64,000 bases of DNA from Pseudomonadota bacterium (GCA_018241685.1 JAFEDJ010000020.1:1-64000); one strand, 5' to 3'. Positions 1 through 7,062 are shown, counted from the first letter of the stretch. Program-made: numbers and translations. The notes: generated from the letters alone by a model not told the origin.

Positions 1-696
1 CCATTTTGCGGCAGCGCGAACCTCGAAAGCGGCGGCGATGACAAGATCGTCGCTGTCCGATGCCGCGATTGCGAGGCGACCGGGCCGAACCACTACGGTT
101 CGCGCGCAGAGTGGAATACCCGCTCCCTCCATCTCCCCGAGCCGCAGACCGCGCCTGACGAGATTTGCATTTTGTGCGCAAACGGGAACGATTTGCCTGA
201 GGGCGAAACTTGTCCTGGATGCAAGAGGGCTGGACATGCTGTTGGTTTAGCGGCTGCGGTCATCAAAGCGCGCGGACGCAATAAACCGCCGTCCACACCC
301 GTTAAATTCGGTGCCGCCCCCGCCGATGCCGAGCGGCTGGCGCTGGCGGAGAGGATCGAGAAGCACGTCAACGTCATGGCGAATACCTCGATGCACCTTT
401 CGCTCGAACAATGGGGTGACATCGCCAACGATCTGCTCACGGCTTCTGCCGCGCTCCGCGCCGGGGGCTGGCGCGAGGATATGGAGAATGGGCGGCACGG
501 TTTCATCGTATCGAGCGCGGATGAGAAGCGATTCCGATTTTGGGATGCGATGGGTCCAACATGGACAACTGATCGCGTTCGCGCTCTCCGCTTCGCACGC
601 CGGATCGATGCGGAGCGGTTTGCCGCCGAAGATGAGGATGCGTGGAAAATCCTTGAAGTCGTCCCCTCCGCCCCGCACACAGACAAGGAGGGGTAG
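1..696 (+). CDS. Lar-like restriction alleviation protein, 5' partial
   Basis: The reading frame is open at the left edge, so the start codon lies outside the window; 231 residues are visible. The first residues read PFCGS, then CRDCEATGP and EWNTR, the signature of Lar-family zinc-ribbon proteins, which modulate type I restriction in lambdoid phages. A second C-x2-C pair-of-knuckles (CILC and CPGC) follows near residues 57-75. The rest, up to a polar C-terminus, has no recognised domain and may be a separate phage module fused to the zinc ribbon. The stop sits one base before the GTG of the methyltransferase downstream, so the two are probably cotranscribed. An anti-restriction role fits that neighbour but is inferred from family resemblance. 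Confidence 0.6.
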   Translation, partial: PFCGSANLESGGDDKIVAVRCRDCEATGPNHYGSRAEWNTRSLHLPEPQTAPDEICILCANGNDLPEGETCPGCKRAGHAVGLAAAVIKARGRNKPPSTPVKFGAAPADAERLALAERIEKHVNVMANTSMHLSLEQWGDIANDLLTASAALRAGGWREDMENGRHGFIVSSADEKRFRFWDAMGPTWTTDRVRALRFARRIDAERFAAEDEDAWKILEVVPSAPHTDKEG

Positions 697-697
697 A

Positions 698-1903
698 GTG
701 AATGTGGCTCTACGTCCCGACAGCATCAACCTTATCTCTCTCTGCACAGGCGGAGCCGGGCTCGATCTCGGAATCGAGTTGGCAATGCCAAACGCTCGCT
801 CTGTCGTGCTCGTGGAGAGGGAAGCCTTCGCCGTCTCTCACTTGGTCGCGGCGATGCAACAAGGTCTCCTGGCTCCAGCTCCTTTGTGGAGTGATGTCAC
901 CACCTTCAACGGCAGACCATGGCGTGGCCTCGTGGATGGCGTCATTGGCGGAATCCCGTGCCAGCCTCACAGCCTCGCTGGAAAACGTCTCGGTGAAGAC
1001 GACGAGCGCGACCTCTGGTCCGATGCTAGGCGCATCATCGTCCAGTCCGGCGCGTGGTTTGTCCTCATCGAAAATGTCCGCGGCATGGTCACGTCGGGAG
1101 GTTTCGAGCGCGTATGGAGAGACCTTCGCCGGCTTGGTTTCGAGGTTGAGCCGGGACTGTTTACAGCGGCAGAAGTCGGCGCGTCGCACCAGCGGGAGCG
1201 GCTGTTCATCCTCGCAGTGGCCGACCGCGAATGCGGCGAGTGGCGGCCCCGATCGGAAGCGACGCGACAGCGATGCTCCAAACTCTACCCTTTCGACAGC
1301 GGCAGCGATGTGGGGAACACCGACCACGCGAGACTGGAAGGACACCGGCAATCTGGAGAACGTGCCGGAGAACGGCCTGCTGGGCCCGAACCAGAATTTC
1401 GGAGCAGGCGGGATTCCGTTGCCGGCGCAAGCAGCGCAATGGGCCACGCCATGCGCAAGGGACCACATGCCGCCACACAGCCCGGAATATATCGCGGCGA
1501 AGAAAGCCGACGGTCACGGCATGAAAATATTGCCGGACCAGGTCCAGCAATGGCCGACGCCAACGTCGTTGAGCTACGGCGAGAGCCATCAGCCGAGCAA
1601 CTCGCGCAGCTACAATCTGACGATGGATATGGCGAAGGATATTTATTCCCGCCTGGCCCATCCGACTTACACGGTTGGCGAAACGTCCTCGCATCCGCGC
1701 CGGAGCTTGAACCCGCTTTTCGTCGAGTGGCTGATGGGCTGGCCTCTCGGCTGGACATTGCTCGCGTGGACCGACTTCGGATGCTCGGCAACGGAGTTGT
1801 TCCACTGGAAGCAGCGTATGCGGTTCGCACTCTCGCAACTCGACTTGCACGACGCTCCCCCGGCGCAGAACGACTTGTTCGCATGATGAGGACCACCCCA
1901 TGA
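698..1903 (+). CDS. C5-type DNA cytosine methyltransferase
   Basis: This 401-residue enzyme should transfer a methyl group from S-adenosylmethionine to C5 of cytosine in phage DNA. Motif I (SLCTGGAGLDLG, residues 14-25), the catalytic PCQ loop (GGIPCQPHS, Cys88), ENV (residues 125-127) and QRERLF (165-170) are all present, and RLRMLGNGVVP near residue 360 matches the C-terminal motif. The GTG start at 698 was chosen because AAGGAGGGG lies just upstream and the motif-bearing frame begins there. The region between QRERLF and LGNGVVP is variable, and the same DNA is also open in the +1 frame (see 1212-1886). The stop overlaps the ATG of the next gene. It probably protects phage DNA against host restriction. 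Confidence 0.85.
   Translation: MNVALRPDSINLISLCTGGAGLDLGIELAMPNARSVVLVEREAFAVSHLVAAMQQGLLAPAPLWSDVTTFNGRPWRGLVDGVIGGIPCQPHSLAGKRLGEDDERDLWSDARRIIVQSGAWFVLIENVRGMVTSGGFERVWRDLRRLGFEVEPGLFTAAEVGASHQRERLFILAVADRECGEWRPRSEATRQRCSKLYPFDSGSDVGNTDHARLEGHRQSGERAGERPAGPEPEFRSRRDSVAGASSAMGHAMRKGPHAATQPGIYRGEESRRSRHENIAGPGPAMADANVVELRREPSAEQLAQLQSDDGYGEGYLFPPGPSDLHGWRNVLASAPELEPAFRRVADGLASRLDIARVDRLRMLGNGVVPLEAAYAVRTLATRLARRSPGAERLVRMMRTTP
1212..1886 (+). other. Alternative +1 reading frame inside the C5 methyltransferase
   Basis: In the frame one base ahead of the methyltransferase the DNA reads WPTANA, then WGTPTTRDWKD, then LNPLFVEWLMGWPLGWT followed by CSATELFHWKQRMR. From memory, these phrases are typical of phage proteins annotated as methyltransferase C-termini or hypothetical proteins, which contain W-P-T-P and EWLMG-P-GWT blocks. 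The canonical frame over the same bases also carries family-like sequence (EPAFRRVADGLASR and RLRMLGNGVVP). The frame could be entered by +1 frameshifting after QRERLF or by internal initiation at ATG 1308, but no convincing ribosome-binding site precedes 1308. Whether it is translated is unknown. Confidence 0.4.
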
Positions 1904-2127
1904 GCGTGCAGAAGCTGACGGCGGCGCAGAGGAAGGTGCTGCGCATTTTGCGACGGCAGGGATCAGCCACCCCTCGTGTTTGCGGAGTGCCGTATACGAC
2001 CTTTGCAGCACTGGAACGCCGCGGTTTCATCAAGGTCGACACGACGTTCGACAGCTTGGTCGTACCTCAACACGCAGTCGGCCACATCACCCCCGCCGGC
2101 CGCGCCGCCCTGCGAGGAGGGAAGTAA
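1900..2127 (+). CDS. Small winged-helix-like protein
   Basis: A 75-residue protein beginning with an ATG that overlaps the methyltransferase stop (ATGA), so translation is likely coupled. The sequence has a helix-rich start (TAAQRKVLRILRRQG), a recognition-like helix (YTTFAALERRGFI) and a closing ITPAGRAAL segment, the pattern of small MarR or winged-helix proteins in phages. It may bind DNA, but no partner or operator can be identified. Family assignment is by shape only. Confidence 0.6.
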   Translation: MSVQKLTAAQRKVLRILRRQGSATPRVCGVPYTTFAALERRGFIKVDTTFDSLVVPQHAVGHITPAGRAALRGGK

Positions 2128-2174
2128 TGGCCAAGCGCGCAATCGTCCACGGATGGAAACGGAGCAGACGTTGA
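2127..2174 (+). CDS. Possible 15-residue leader peptide
   Basis: A 15-codon reading frame, very basic, starts with an ATG overlapping the previous stop (TAATG). The ribosome-binding site in front of it (GAGGAGGGAAG) is better than that of the larger gene starting inside it at 2153. It may serve only to deliver ribosomes to that gene. Nothing else supports it as a functional peptide. Confidence 0.25.
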   Translation: MAKRAIVHGWKRSRR

Positions 2175-2623
2175 GGATCGAACCGCCGGCCATGGTGAGC
2201 CTCGTCGCATCGGCGCTGCGCACGATCGGCTTCGCCATCATTCACCGCAGCAAAAGCCGGTCCAGATATCTCAAACTCGAAGACCAGCCGTATCTCCTGC
2301 GGCTATCGGACCACGCGCTGGTCACCAGACCAACGTGGGGAGAAAAGTACCCCTGCATCCTCGACGTCGTCCTCCAGCCGGCCGAAGCGGCCCAGATCCC
2401 GCGCATCGCTGCAGACATCGCCATGCGGTACCTCGACGCCTGCGATTTGAAAAACCCCCAAAACACGAAATCCGTTTTTCAGAAACCCCACACCACCAAC
2501 AACCCTCCCCACCCAAAACACCCAAACCAACAAAAAACCCTCACCAATAGCCAAAAGAAAACACCACAAAACAACCACAAGACCACACCAGCAGGACTCC
2601 AGGACCCCGGCCGACGCCTTTAA
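2153..2623 (+). CDS. Hypothetical protein with A/C-rich-encoded polar tail
   Basis: 156 residues. The first 100 look like an ordinary folded protein (VASALRTIGFAIIHR, KLEDQPYLLRLSDH, VLQPAEAAQIPRIAADIAMRYLD). From about residue 100 the composition changes abruptly to N, P, Q, T, K and H because the DNA becomes an A/C-rich, G-poor tract. The tail is probably disordered or a read-through of a non-coding tract rather than a domain. The start at 2153 keeps the whole conserved-looking part; no family is recognised. Confidence 0.5.
   Translation: METEQTLRIEPPAMVSLVASALRTIGFAIIHRSKSRSRYLKLEDQPYLLRLSDHALVTRPTWGEKYPCILDVVLQPAEAAQIPRIAADIAMRYLDACDLKNPQNTKSVFQKPHTTNNPPHPKHPNQQKTLTNSQKKTPQNNHKTTPAGLQDPGRRL
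2447..2610 (+). repeat. Strand-asymmetric A/C-rich low-complexity tract
   Basis: For about 160 bases the plus strand consists almost only of A and C, with G very scarce, in short runs such as ACCACCAACAACCCTCCCCA. Nothing else in the window has this composition. The tract encodes the polar tail of the gene at 2153 and is followed by a G-rich stretch near 2655-2690. Such purine/pyrimidine-mixed asymmetric tracts can be replication or packaging elements, but no function can be assigned from the sequence. Confidence 0.6.
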
Positions 2624-2693
2624 TCGTTTGATTCCGCACAAAATTCCCCCGAAAGCGGCGGGGGCGGTGAGCGGCGGGCGGAGCGGGGAAAAT

Positions 2694-2753
2694 TGTGCCA
2701 GTTGGCACAGTTTCGGCTGGCACAGTTTCTGGCGGTGGCGCATAACTGTGCCA
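2694..2753 (+). promoter_or_regulatory. Cluster of TGTGCCA/TGGCACA repeats
   Basis: Four copies of one 7-mer occur in 60 bases of non-coding sequence: TGTGCCA at 2694, TGGCACA at 2703, TGGCACA at 2718 and TGTGCCA at 2747. The first two form an inverted repeat with a 2-base gap. TGGCACAGTTTC is repeated directly. The cluster lies in the 159-base gap ahead of the gene at 2783, whose ribosome-binding site (GGAGAGAGG) follows. Multiple half-sites in both orientations suggest an operator or a replication-initiator binding site. The binding protein is unknown. Confidence 0.45.
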
Positions 2754-2782
2754 CGCAAATCGGTGGAGAGAGGTAACCTCAC

Positions 2783-3031
2783 ATGCATGCGAATGATGAT
2801 GTCGATCCGAAGACCGTCGAACTGGTTGGTCTGGTTGACGATATCTGCTGCAGGTTCAGCATCGAGATCGTGACGGAAGCGATGGTGAATCAGCTTGCGT
2901 CTGCTGTGGCGCAGGCGAGGGAGGCCGGTCTGGAGGAGGCTGAGACCCTCGAACTGATCGAGGCCATCATCGAAGACTTCCGAGAGATCACGCTTAACCT
3001 GCTGGCTGCGCGCAGCCCGACGGTGATGTGA
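2783..3031 (+). CDS. Small acidic helical protein
   Basis: 82 residues, preceded by GGAGAGAGGTAACC. It is acidic and predicted mostly helical, with stretches such as VELVGLVDDICCRF and ELIEAIIEDFREITLNLL. It is the first gene of an overlapping run of small proteins reaching 5586. No family recognised; the two adjacent cysteines at residues 22-23 are its only notable residues. Confidence 0.65.
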   Translation: MHANDDVDPKTVELVGLVDDICCRFSIEIVTEAMVNQLASAVAQAREAGLEEAETLELIEAIIEDFREITLNLLAARSPTVM

Positions 3032-3249
3032 TGTCGCGCGCTACGCGAGATGCCGCGGAGCAGCGTGCCAGCCTCATCGAGGAGGCGAAGTGGTGGCAGC
3101 GCGAGGCCGACGCCAGCGCCGCGGCTGCCCGGTATTATCGCTCGGCACAGATGCGCAACACCGCCTGCGCGGTGCAGATCAATGCGGCGAAGTACGCCAA
3201 CAACGCCCAGGCGCTGGTGCAAAAACTCATCAAGGGAGGAATGAAATGA
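3031..3249 (+). CDS. Small alanine-rich helical protein
   Basis: 72 residues; the ATG overlaps the stop of the preceding gene (TGATG). An in-frame GTG three bases upstream is an alternative start. The sequence is one long amphipathic helix or coiled coil (AAEQRASLIEEAKWWQREA, AAARYYRSAQMRNTACAVQ). Function unknown. Its short length and overlap on both sides are typical of phage accessory operons. Confidence 0.65.
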   Translation: MSRATRDAAEQRASLIEEAKWWQREADASAAAARYYRSAQMRNTACAVQINAAKYANNAQALVQKLIKGGMK

Positions 3250-3650
3250 CCGAACGCAGCAAGCCGACGCCGGGGCCGGCCATCGCCGTGCACAACGTGC
3301 TCAAGCCTTGCGATGAGGCACATGCGCGGTCGTTCGTGCGGCCCGTCCACAGTGAGGGATGGCAGATTTGCCAGACGGTCGGGCCGAACGGCCCGGCAAA
3401 CGCCGACTTCATCGCGGAAGCCTTCACCGTCCACCACGAAACCGGCCTGACGCCGCAGCAGCTTCGTGAGGCGCTGGCCGACGTAGCGCGAACCGCGCTC
3501 GATTTTATCGAGCCTTGGATGAAGGATCGCAAATATCCCGAGACGCCGGAGGAATGGTGCGCGCAGCACAATGCGGACGTTCCTGACGCGATCTATGCGG
3601 CTCGGGATCGCGCCCGCACCGCCATCGCCAAGGTGGAGGGACGGTCGTGA
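3246..3650 (+). CDS. Hypothetical phage protein
   Basis: 134 residues with the start ATG overlapping the previous stop (ATGA) and the ribosome-binding site AAGGGAGG inside the upstream gene. It begins with a TPGP segment of the kind seen in short phage proteins, has a central block LTPQQLREALADVARTALDF and a later EWCAQHNADV. It is soluble-looking. I do not recognise a domain. Confidence 0.7.
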   Translation: MTERSKPTPGPAIAVHNVLKPCDEAHARSFVRPVHSEGWQICQTVGPNGPANADFIAEAFTVHHETGLTPQQLREALADVARTALDFIEPWMKDRKYPETPEEWCAQHNADVPDAIYAARDRARTAIAKVEGRS

Positions 3651-3883
3651 CCGGGGCCTATTTTTGCAGCCTCGTGACGAAACCGGACATCATCGTCGCC
3701 CCCGGCCAATACCGCACGCGCAGCGGGGAGACGGTGAGCATCGACGAGGTGTCCACCCGGCACGATTTCGGATGCCTTGGTGCATATCCGGACGGAACGC
3801 GAGAGCGGTGGCACAAGAGCGGGCGCCTCTACGCGACCATGGAGTGCGCGAACGACATCATCACCATAGTGGGGCATCCATGA
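3647..3883 (+). CDS. Small conserved phage protein
   Basis: 78 residues starting with a GTG that overlaps the preceding stop (GTGA). The C-terminal half reads CLGAYPDGTRERWHKSGR, a phrase familiar from small proteins of rhizobial phages and prophages. It is predicted to be a small beta-rich protein. Function unknown. Confidence 0.65.
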   Translation: MTGAYFCSLVTKPDIIVAPGQYRTRSGETVSIDEVSTRHDFGCLGAYPDGTRERWHKSGRLYATMECANDIITIVGHP

Positions 3884-4068
3884 CGGAAGCCGATGAGATC
3901 GCGGAGAGCCTGATCCGTAAGCACGGGAATCCCAAAACTCGAATGTGGGGAAGTGCCAGAGAGTGGATCCTGACCGTCTGGCCCGATGCCCGCGTGCAGA
4001 TCGGCGACCAGATGCTCTCCAACGTTGCTGAGAGTGTCGTGGCGCAAGCGAAAGGCAATCGATCATGA
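3880..4068 (+). CDS. Small hypothetical protein
   Basis: 62 residues, with ATG overlapping the previous stop (ATGA). It reads MTEADEIAESLIRKHGN, then RMWGSAREWILTVWPDARVQIGDQM. Its pattern loosely resembles the C-terminus of the minus-strand protein at 62935-63243 (MWPEAKVLVR), so the two may be distant relatives; this is a weak similarity. Function unknown. Confidence 0.6.
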   Translation: MTEADEIAESLIRKHGNPKTRMWGSAREWILTVWPDARVQIGDQMLSNVAESVVAQAKGNRS

Positions 4069-5111
4069 CTGGCCGCCCCATCCTTTTCTCCGCCCCGATG
4101 ATCCGCGCCATCATCCGCGAGATCGAGAACCCCGGCACCGGCAAGACCGAGACGCGGCGCATCTTGAAGCCGCAGCCGCGCATCCGTCCCGAGATCGCAG
4201 ACGGATTCCTCGTGGTCTATGACGGCGACCGAGTTGCCGGTCGCCAGCGGCTCCGCTACGCGCCCGGCGACCGGCTGTGGGTGAGACACCGGTCAGACAT
4301 CTTTTCCGTTTATTTTAAGCCGATTCCGGGATGGGAGGGGTTATATGCCGCAGGCACAGACGGACAGATTTATCGCATGGATCGCGGTACTCCGTGTCCA
4401 TTGTCTGGCACCCCGTCAAGTAAGGGGTATTTGACGGTCTCTCTTAGCCGTAGTGGTGGATGGACAACATATTCCGTGCATCGGCTGGTATGCGAAGCGT
4501 TCTACGGGCCGCCGCCGTTTGAAGATGCCCAGGTGCGTCACCTTGACGGCGTAAAAAACAACAATACGCCAGAGAATCTTGATTGGGGAACGCAGGCCGA
4601 TAATTGGCAGGATAGAAAGTCACACGGACGCGGCATGGGCGCAGATCACCATGCGGCTAAATTGAGCGCGGCTGACGTTGAAGTCATCCGCGTTTCAGCC
4701 GAATCCCAGCGCGTTTTAGCAACGAAATTCGGCGTGTCTCAGTCCACGATAGGGAGCGTAAAGAACGGCCAGACGTGGGGAACCCACTTGGTCGGCGAGC
4801 GCCGCATGCCCGCATTTAAGATGTGGAAGCCTTCAATCCACATGCCACGTTGGGCGTCCCGCATCACGCTCATTGTCGAGGTCGTGAAGGTCGAGCGCCT
4901 GCAGGAGATCAGCGAGGAGAGCGCAATGCGCGAAGGCGCTGCGCCGGTCCTTGTCCCGCCGGACGGCGGCGGCGCACCGCACGTCGAAGGCTTCCGGGAT
5001 ATTTGGACCGCCATCAACGGCGCCGCGTCGTGGGACGCAAACCCATGGGTCGCCGCGATCCGCTTCCGCCCGTACCTCTGCAACATCGACCAGATGAAGA
5101 ATGGCGCATGA
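4065..5111 (+). CDS. ASCH-like phage protein interrupted in frame by an HNH endonuclease
   Basis: 348 residues in one uninterrupted frame. Residues 1-76 (RPILFSAPMIRAI, TRRIL, YAPGDRLWV) and about 244-348 (PSIHMPRWASRITLIVE, ERLQEISEESAMREG) are the two halves of the ASCH-fold protein common in phage genomes, which usually has about 180 residues. Between them lie a NUMOD4 motif (KPIPGWEGLYAAGTDGQIY), an HNH core (VHRLVCEAF, VRHLDGVKNNN, NLDWGT) and a helix-turn-helix (GVSQSTIGSVKNGQTW). ASCH proteins are thought to bind RNA or modified nucleotides. Splitting the fold may abolish that unless the insert is removed or folds as an independent loop. The start overlaps the preceding stop (ATGA). 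Confidence 0.8.
   Translation: MTGRPILFSAPMIRAIIREIENPGTGKTETRRILKPQPRIRPEIADGFLVVYDGDRVAGRQRLRYAPGDRLWVRHRSDIFSVYFKPIPGWEGLYAAGTDGQIYRMDRGTPCPLSGTPSSKGYLTVSLSRSGGWTTYSVHRLVCEAFYGPPPFEDAQVRHLDGVKNNNTPENLDWGTQADNWQDRKSHGRGMGADHHAAKLSAADVEVIRVSAESQRVLATKFGVSQSTIGSVKNGQTWGTHLVGERRMPAFKMWKPSIHMPRWASRITLIVEVVKVERLQEISEESAMREGAAPVLVPPDGGGAPHVEGFRDIWTAINGAASWDANPWVAAIRFRPYLCNIDQMKNGA
4293..4793 (+). mobile_element. In-frame HNH homing endonuclease insertion
   Basis: Residues 77-243 of the protein at 4065 form a complete NUMOD4-HNH-helix-turn-helix homing endonuclease. The bases here are visibly richer in A and T than the flanking ASCH coding sequence (TTTTCCGTTTATTTTAAGCC near the left edge), as expected for recently acquired DNA. 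Boundaries are estimated from where ASCH motifs stop and resume. I see no intein splice residues (no Cys or Ser at the left edge, no His-Asn plus Cys, Ser or Thr at the right). There is also no obvious room for a group I intron core. Confidence 0.7.
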
Positions 5112-5302
5112 CCTATCGATCGCCGGGGCAGATCGCCTACGAAAAAGAACTGGAAACTGTGCCAAAATACCACGATGGTACGCCCCGACGCCCGTGGGGG
5201 GAGCTTGGACCGGCAGCCCGTCTGTCATGGGAGAAGAACCCCACACCGCGTTGGAAGCTGCCGGGGACGGCACAGGCCGTAACGAAGGGGGATTCGAGAT
5301 GA
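5108..5302 (+). CDS. Small conserved phage protein (PG-AYE...NPTPRW type)
   Basis: 64 residues, starting at the ATG that overlaps the previous stop (ATGA). It has the recurring phage pattern PGQIAYEKEL, YHDGTPRRPWGELG, SWEKNPTPRW. These short proteins are common beside ASCH proteins and are of unknown function. It is soluble and has no cysteines. Confidence 0.7.
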   Translation: MTYRSPGQIAYEKELETVPKYHDGTPRRPWGELGPAARLSWEKNPTPRWKLPGTAQAVTKGDSR

Positions 5303-5586
5303 CGTTCAAGCTCACCAAGGAGGCGGGCGTCCCCGAGGGGGCAACTACGCTTTTCCAGACGATGCTCCGCATCGCCAATAACCACGACCTCGACGAGATC
5401 ACGATGGCCGCATCAAATCTGGCGGCGTTCTTCTTCGTGGAGACGGTGCGGTCGTCCGACATGACCGAAGTGCAGAGCAAGGCGTGGATCGACGACTGTC
5501 TCAAGAAGATGCGCGCCAGCATCGATCGCCATCTAGCCGGTGAACTCCCGCCCGGCGGCATCCCGGTCAACACCACCACCAACTGA
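5299..5586 (+). CDS. Hypothetical protein
   Basis: 95 residues, with ATG overlapping the previous stop (ATGA). The protein is mainly helical (GATTLFQTMLRIANNHDLDE, ASNLAAFFFVETV, DDCLKKMRASIDRHL) with a short proline-glycine-rich tail. It ends the overlapping run that began at 2783. No family recognised. Confidence 0.65.
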   Translation: MTFKLTKEAGVPEGATTLFQTMLRIANNHDLDEITMAASNLAAFFFVETVRSSDMTEVQSKAWIDDCLKKMRASIDRHLAGELPPGGIPVNTTTN

Positions 5587-5597
5587 GGAGAGAGGCA

Positions 5598-6065
5598 ATG
5601 GACTGGAACGCAAAAGACGCCATCACGAAACAGATCGATGAGTTGCTGGAGAAACAGACCTTCTCCGCCGCTGCGGTCGACGGCATCAAGGCACTACGCG
5701 ATCGCGTGGCGCAGCAGGAGGCGAAGATCGCCGAATACGGCGCGACCATCGGAGAACTCAACACCAGCGTAGGGAAAAAGAGGGACGAGAACATCGCCCT
5801 CACCACCGAAGTCGAGAAGTGGCGCCAGCGCGAGATCGACATCACCGCCCGTGAGGCGAAGATGACAGAGGTCGAGCGCAAGGAGGCTGTGGCGGCGGCG
5901 AAGCTGGACGGATTCCAGAGCGCCATGAGTATGGTGTTCAAGAACACCATCGTGCGCGAGCATACGGCGGCGAGCGTCCCGGTGGCGACGACGCCCGGAG
6001 GCGGTTATGTGACGACGCACCCGTCGAACAGCACCGTTCACCGCGAGACCGACGCAGCGCCATGA
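5598..6065 (+). CDS. Coiled-coil protein
   Basis: 155 residues with GAGGAGAGAGG just upstream. Residues 25-115 form a long charged coiled coil (RDRVAQQEAKIAEYG, TTEVEKWRQREIDITAREAK). The last 40 residues are low-complexity and probably disordered. It probably oligomerises; no catalytic motif is visible. Its stop is overlapped by the ATG of the next gene. Confidence 0.65.
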   Translation: MDWNAKDAITKQIDELLEKQTFSAAAVDGIKALRDRVAQQEAKIAEYGATIGELNTSVGKKRDENIALTTEVEKWRQREIDITAREAKMTEVERKEAVAAAKLDGFQSAMSMVFKNTIVREHTAASVPVATTPGGGYVTTHPSNSTVHRETDAAP

Positions 6066-6742
6066 CGAACCGATGCAGCGGATGCGGTGCTGACCTCGCT
6101 ATGGTGGGGAGATCGCACCGCTGCATCCCGAGACCGCGCGGCCTCGAAAAGGGGAGAGTGCCAGAGATGCGTGCAGCCGAGCCGACATCCAAGAAAATCG
6201 GCGATGACGCTGGTTGGGCGATACGCCCGCCATCCAAGGCGCAAACTGCTGGGATGGCACCCAGCCCGCGCGGCAAGAGATCACGCGGAGGCGGGGAAGT
6301 CACAGAGCGGCCCCGCAAAGCTGGAAACAAGGCCGGTGCGACTCCGGCGGCAGCAGAGGCTTCCACCGCTTCCAGGCTCGTGCGGGGGATTCAGGGAGAG
6401 ACGCCTCGACGGTCTCATGCCGGAGTGGCGCCCGGCCCGCGTGATAAAAATCCGCGTGCAAACCCGTTGGCCGGGACTGCACGCGGTGCGAAGCTGACCG
6501 GGCGGTCGGACGAGGCTAAGGCCCGTGAGGGGATGAGGAAAGTTCGTGCGCGACGAGCGCCCGGTACTGACCATGCCCAAGCCGGGGTAGGAAGCGAGCG
6601 GACCAAGCCCGGTCAGCAGAGCGCGCCAGGAGGACGCCCCCGCAAGGGCGAGGAGCACAAGACCCTCATGGCGCAGAAGCCGTGGGAGAAGGCCGGCGTC
6701 TCGCGCCGGACGTGGTATCGGCAACAGGAGAGAGGCAAATGA
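6062..6742 (+). CDS. Zinc-knuckle, basic disordered protein with C-terminal HTH-like segment
   Basis: 226 residues. The N-terminus carries a single C-x2-C with a nearby Cys-His (CSGCGADL, HRC) that could bind zinc. Residues 25-190 are a basic, proline-, glycine- and alanine-rich stretch without predictable fold. The last 25 residues (AQKPWEKAGVSRRTWYRQQ) look like the AGVSRRTWYR helix-turn-helix motif of phage DNA-binding proteins. It may bind DNA near the packaging genes. An intergenic gap of about 100 bases follows, containing only mini-frames at 6739 and 6806. Confidence 0.55.
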   Translation: MTNRCSGCGADLAMVGRSHRCIPRPRGLEKGRVPEMRAAEPTSKKIGDDAGWAIRPPSKAQTAGMAPSPRGKRSRGGGEVTERPRKAGNKAGATPAAAEASTASRLVRGIQGETPRRSHAGVAPGPRDKNPRANPLAGTARGAKLTGRSDEAKAREGMRKVRARRAPGTDHAQAGVGSERTKPGQQSAPGGRPRKGEEHKTLMAQKPWEKAGVSRRTWYRQQERGK

Positions 6743-6840
6743 CACGACATCGGCCCGGTGGGAACTGCGCCAGAAGCCAAGGCCAACTCCGCATTTGAAA
6801 CCACCATGACGGCATTCAGCAAAGAAGCACCTGCCGGCGC

Positions 6841-7059
6841 ATGAGCATCGTCGAGTACCACCACCGCGGGCTGCACGCTCGCTCCAGTGACGGCGGAGCG
6901 ACCTTCGCCGTCACCGACGATGCCGGGAAGCACGTCGCCGCGCTGGCGCGCATGCCGTGGGGCAAGATCAAGATCATTGGCGAAGACACGTACTCCTACG
7001 ACGCCACCGCGCTGCTCAAGCGCCTCCACGGCCGCCGCTTGGACGCCGGCAGGGTTTGA
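6841..7059 (+). CDS. Small hypothetical protein upstream of terminase
   Basis: 72 residues. Its ATG overlaps the stop of a 12-codon mini-frame (6806-6844), which may couple translation because no good ribosome-binding site is seen. It is compact and mixed alpha/beta (GGATFAVTDDAGKHVAALAR, YSYDATALLKRLHGRR). Function unknown. Confidence 0.5.
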   Translation: MSIVEYHHRGLHARSSDGGATFAVTDDAGKHVAALARMPWGKIKIIGEDTYSYDATALLKRLHGRRLDAGRV

Positions 7060-7062
7060 GCT

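Noticed and set aside
311-697. Upstream extension of the methyltransferase frame
   Set aside because: Overlaps the Lar-like gene with no motif; GTG 698 has the ribosome-binding site and starts the conserved part.
2703-2718. Sigma-54 promoter (GG-N10-GC spacing around TGGCACAG)
   Set aside because: The -24 half fits but the -12 half lacks TTGC. The motif is better explained as part of the repeated TGTGCCA cluster, and no enhancer-binding protein is encoded nearby.
4293-4793. Intein in the ASCH-like gene
   Set aside because: No block A, B, F or G and no nucleophile at the edges; the insert has NUMOD4-HNH features instead.
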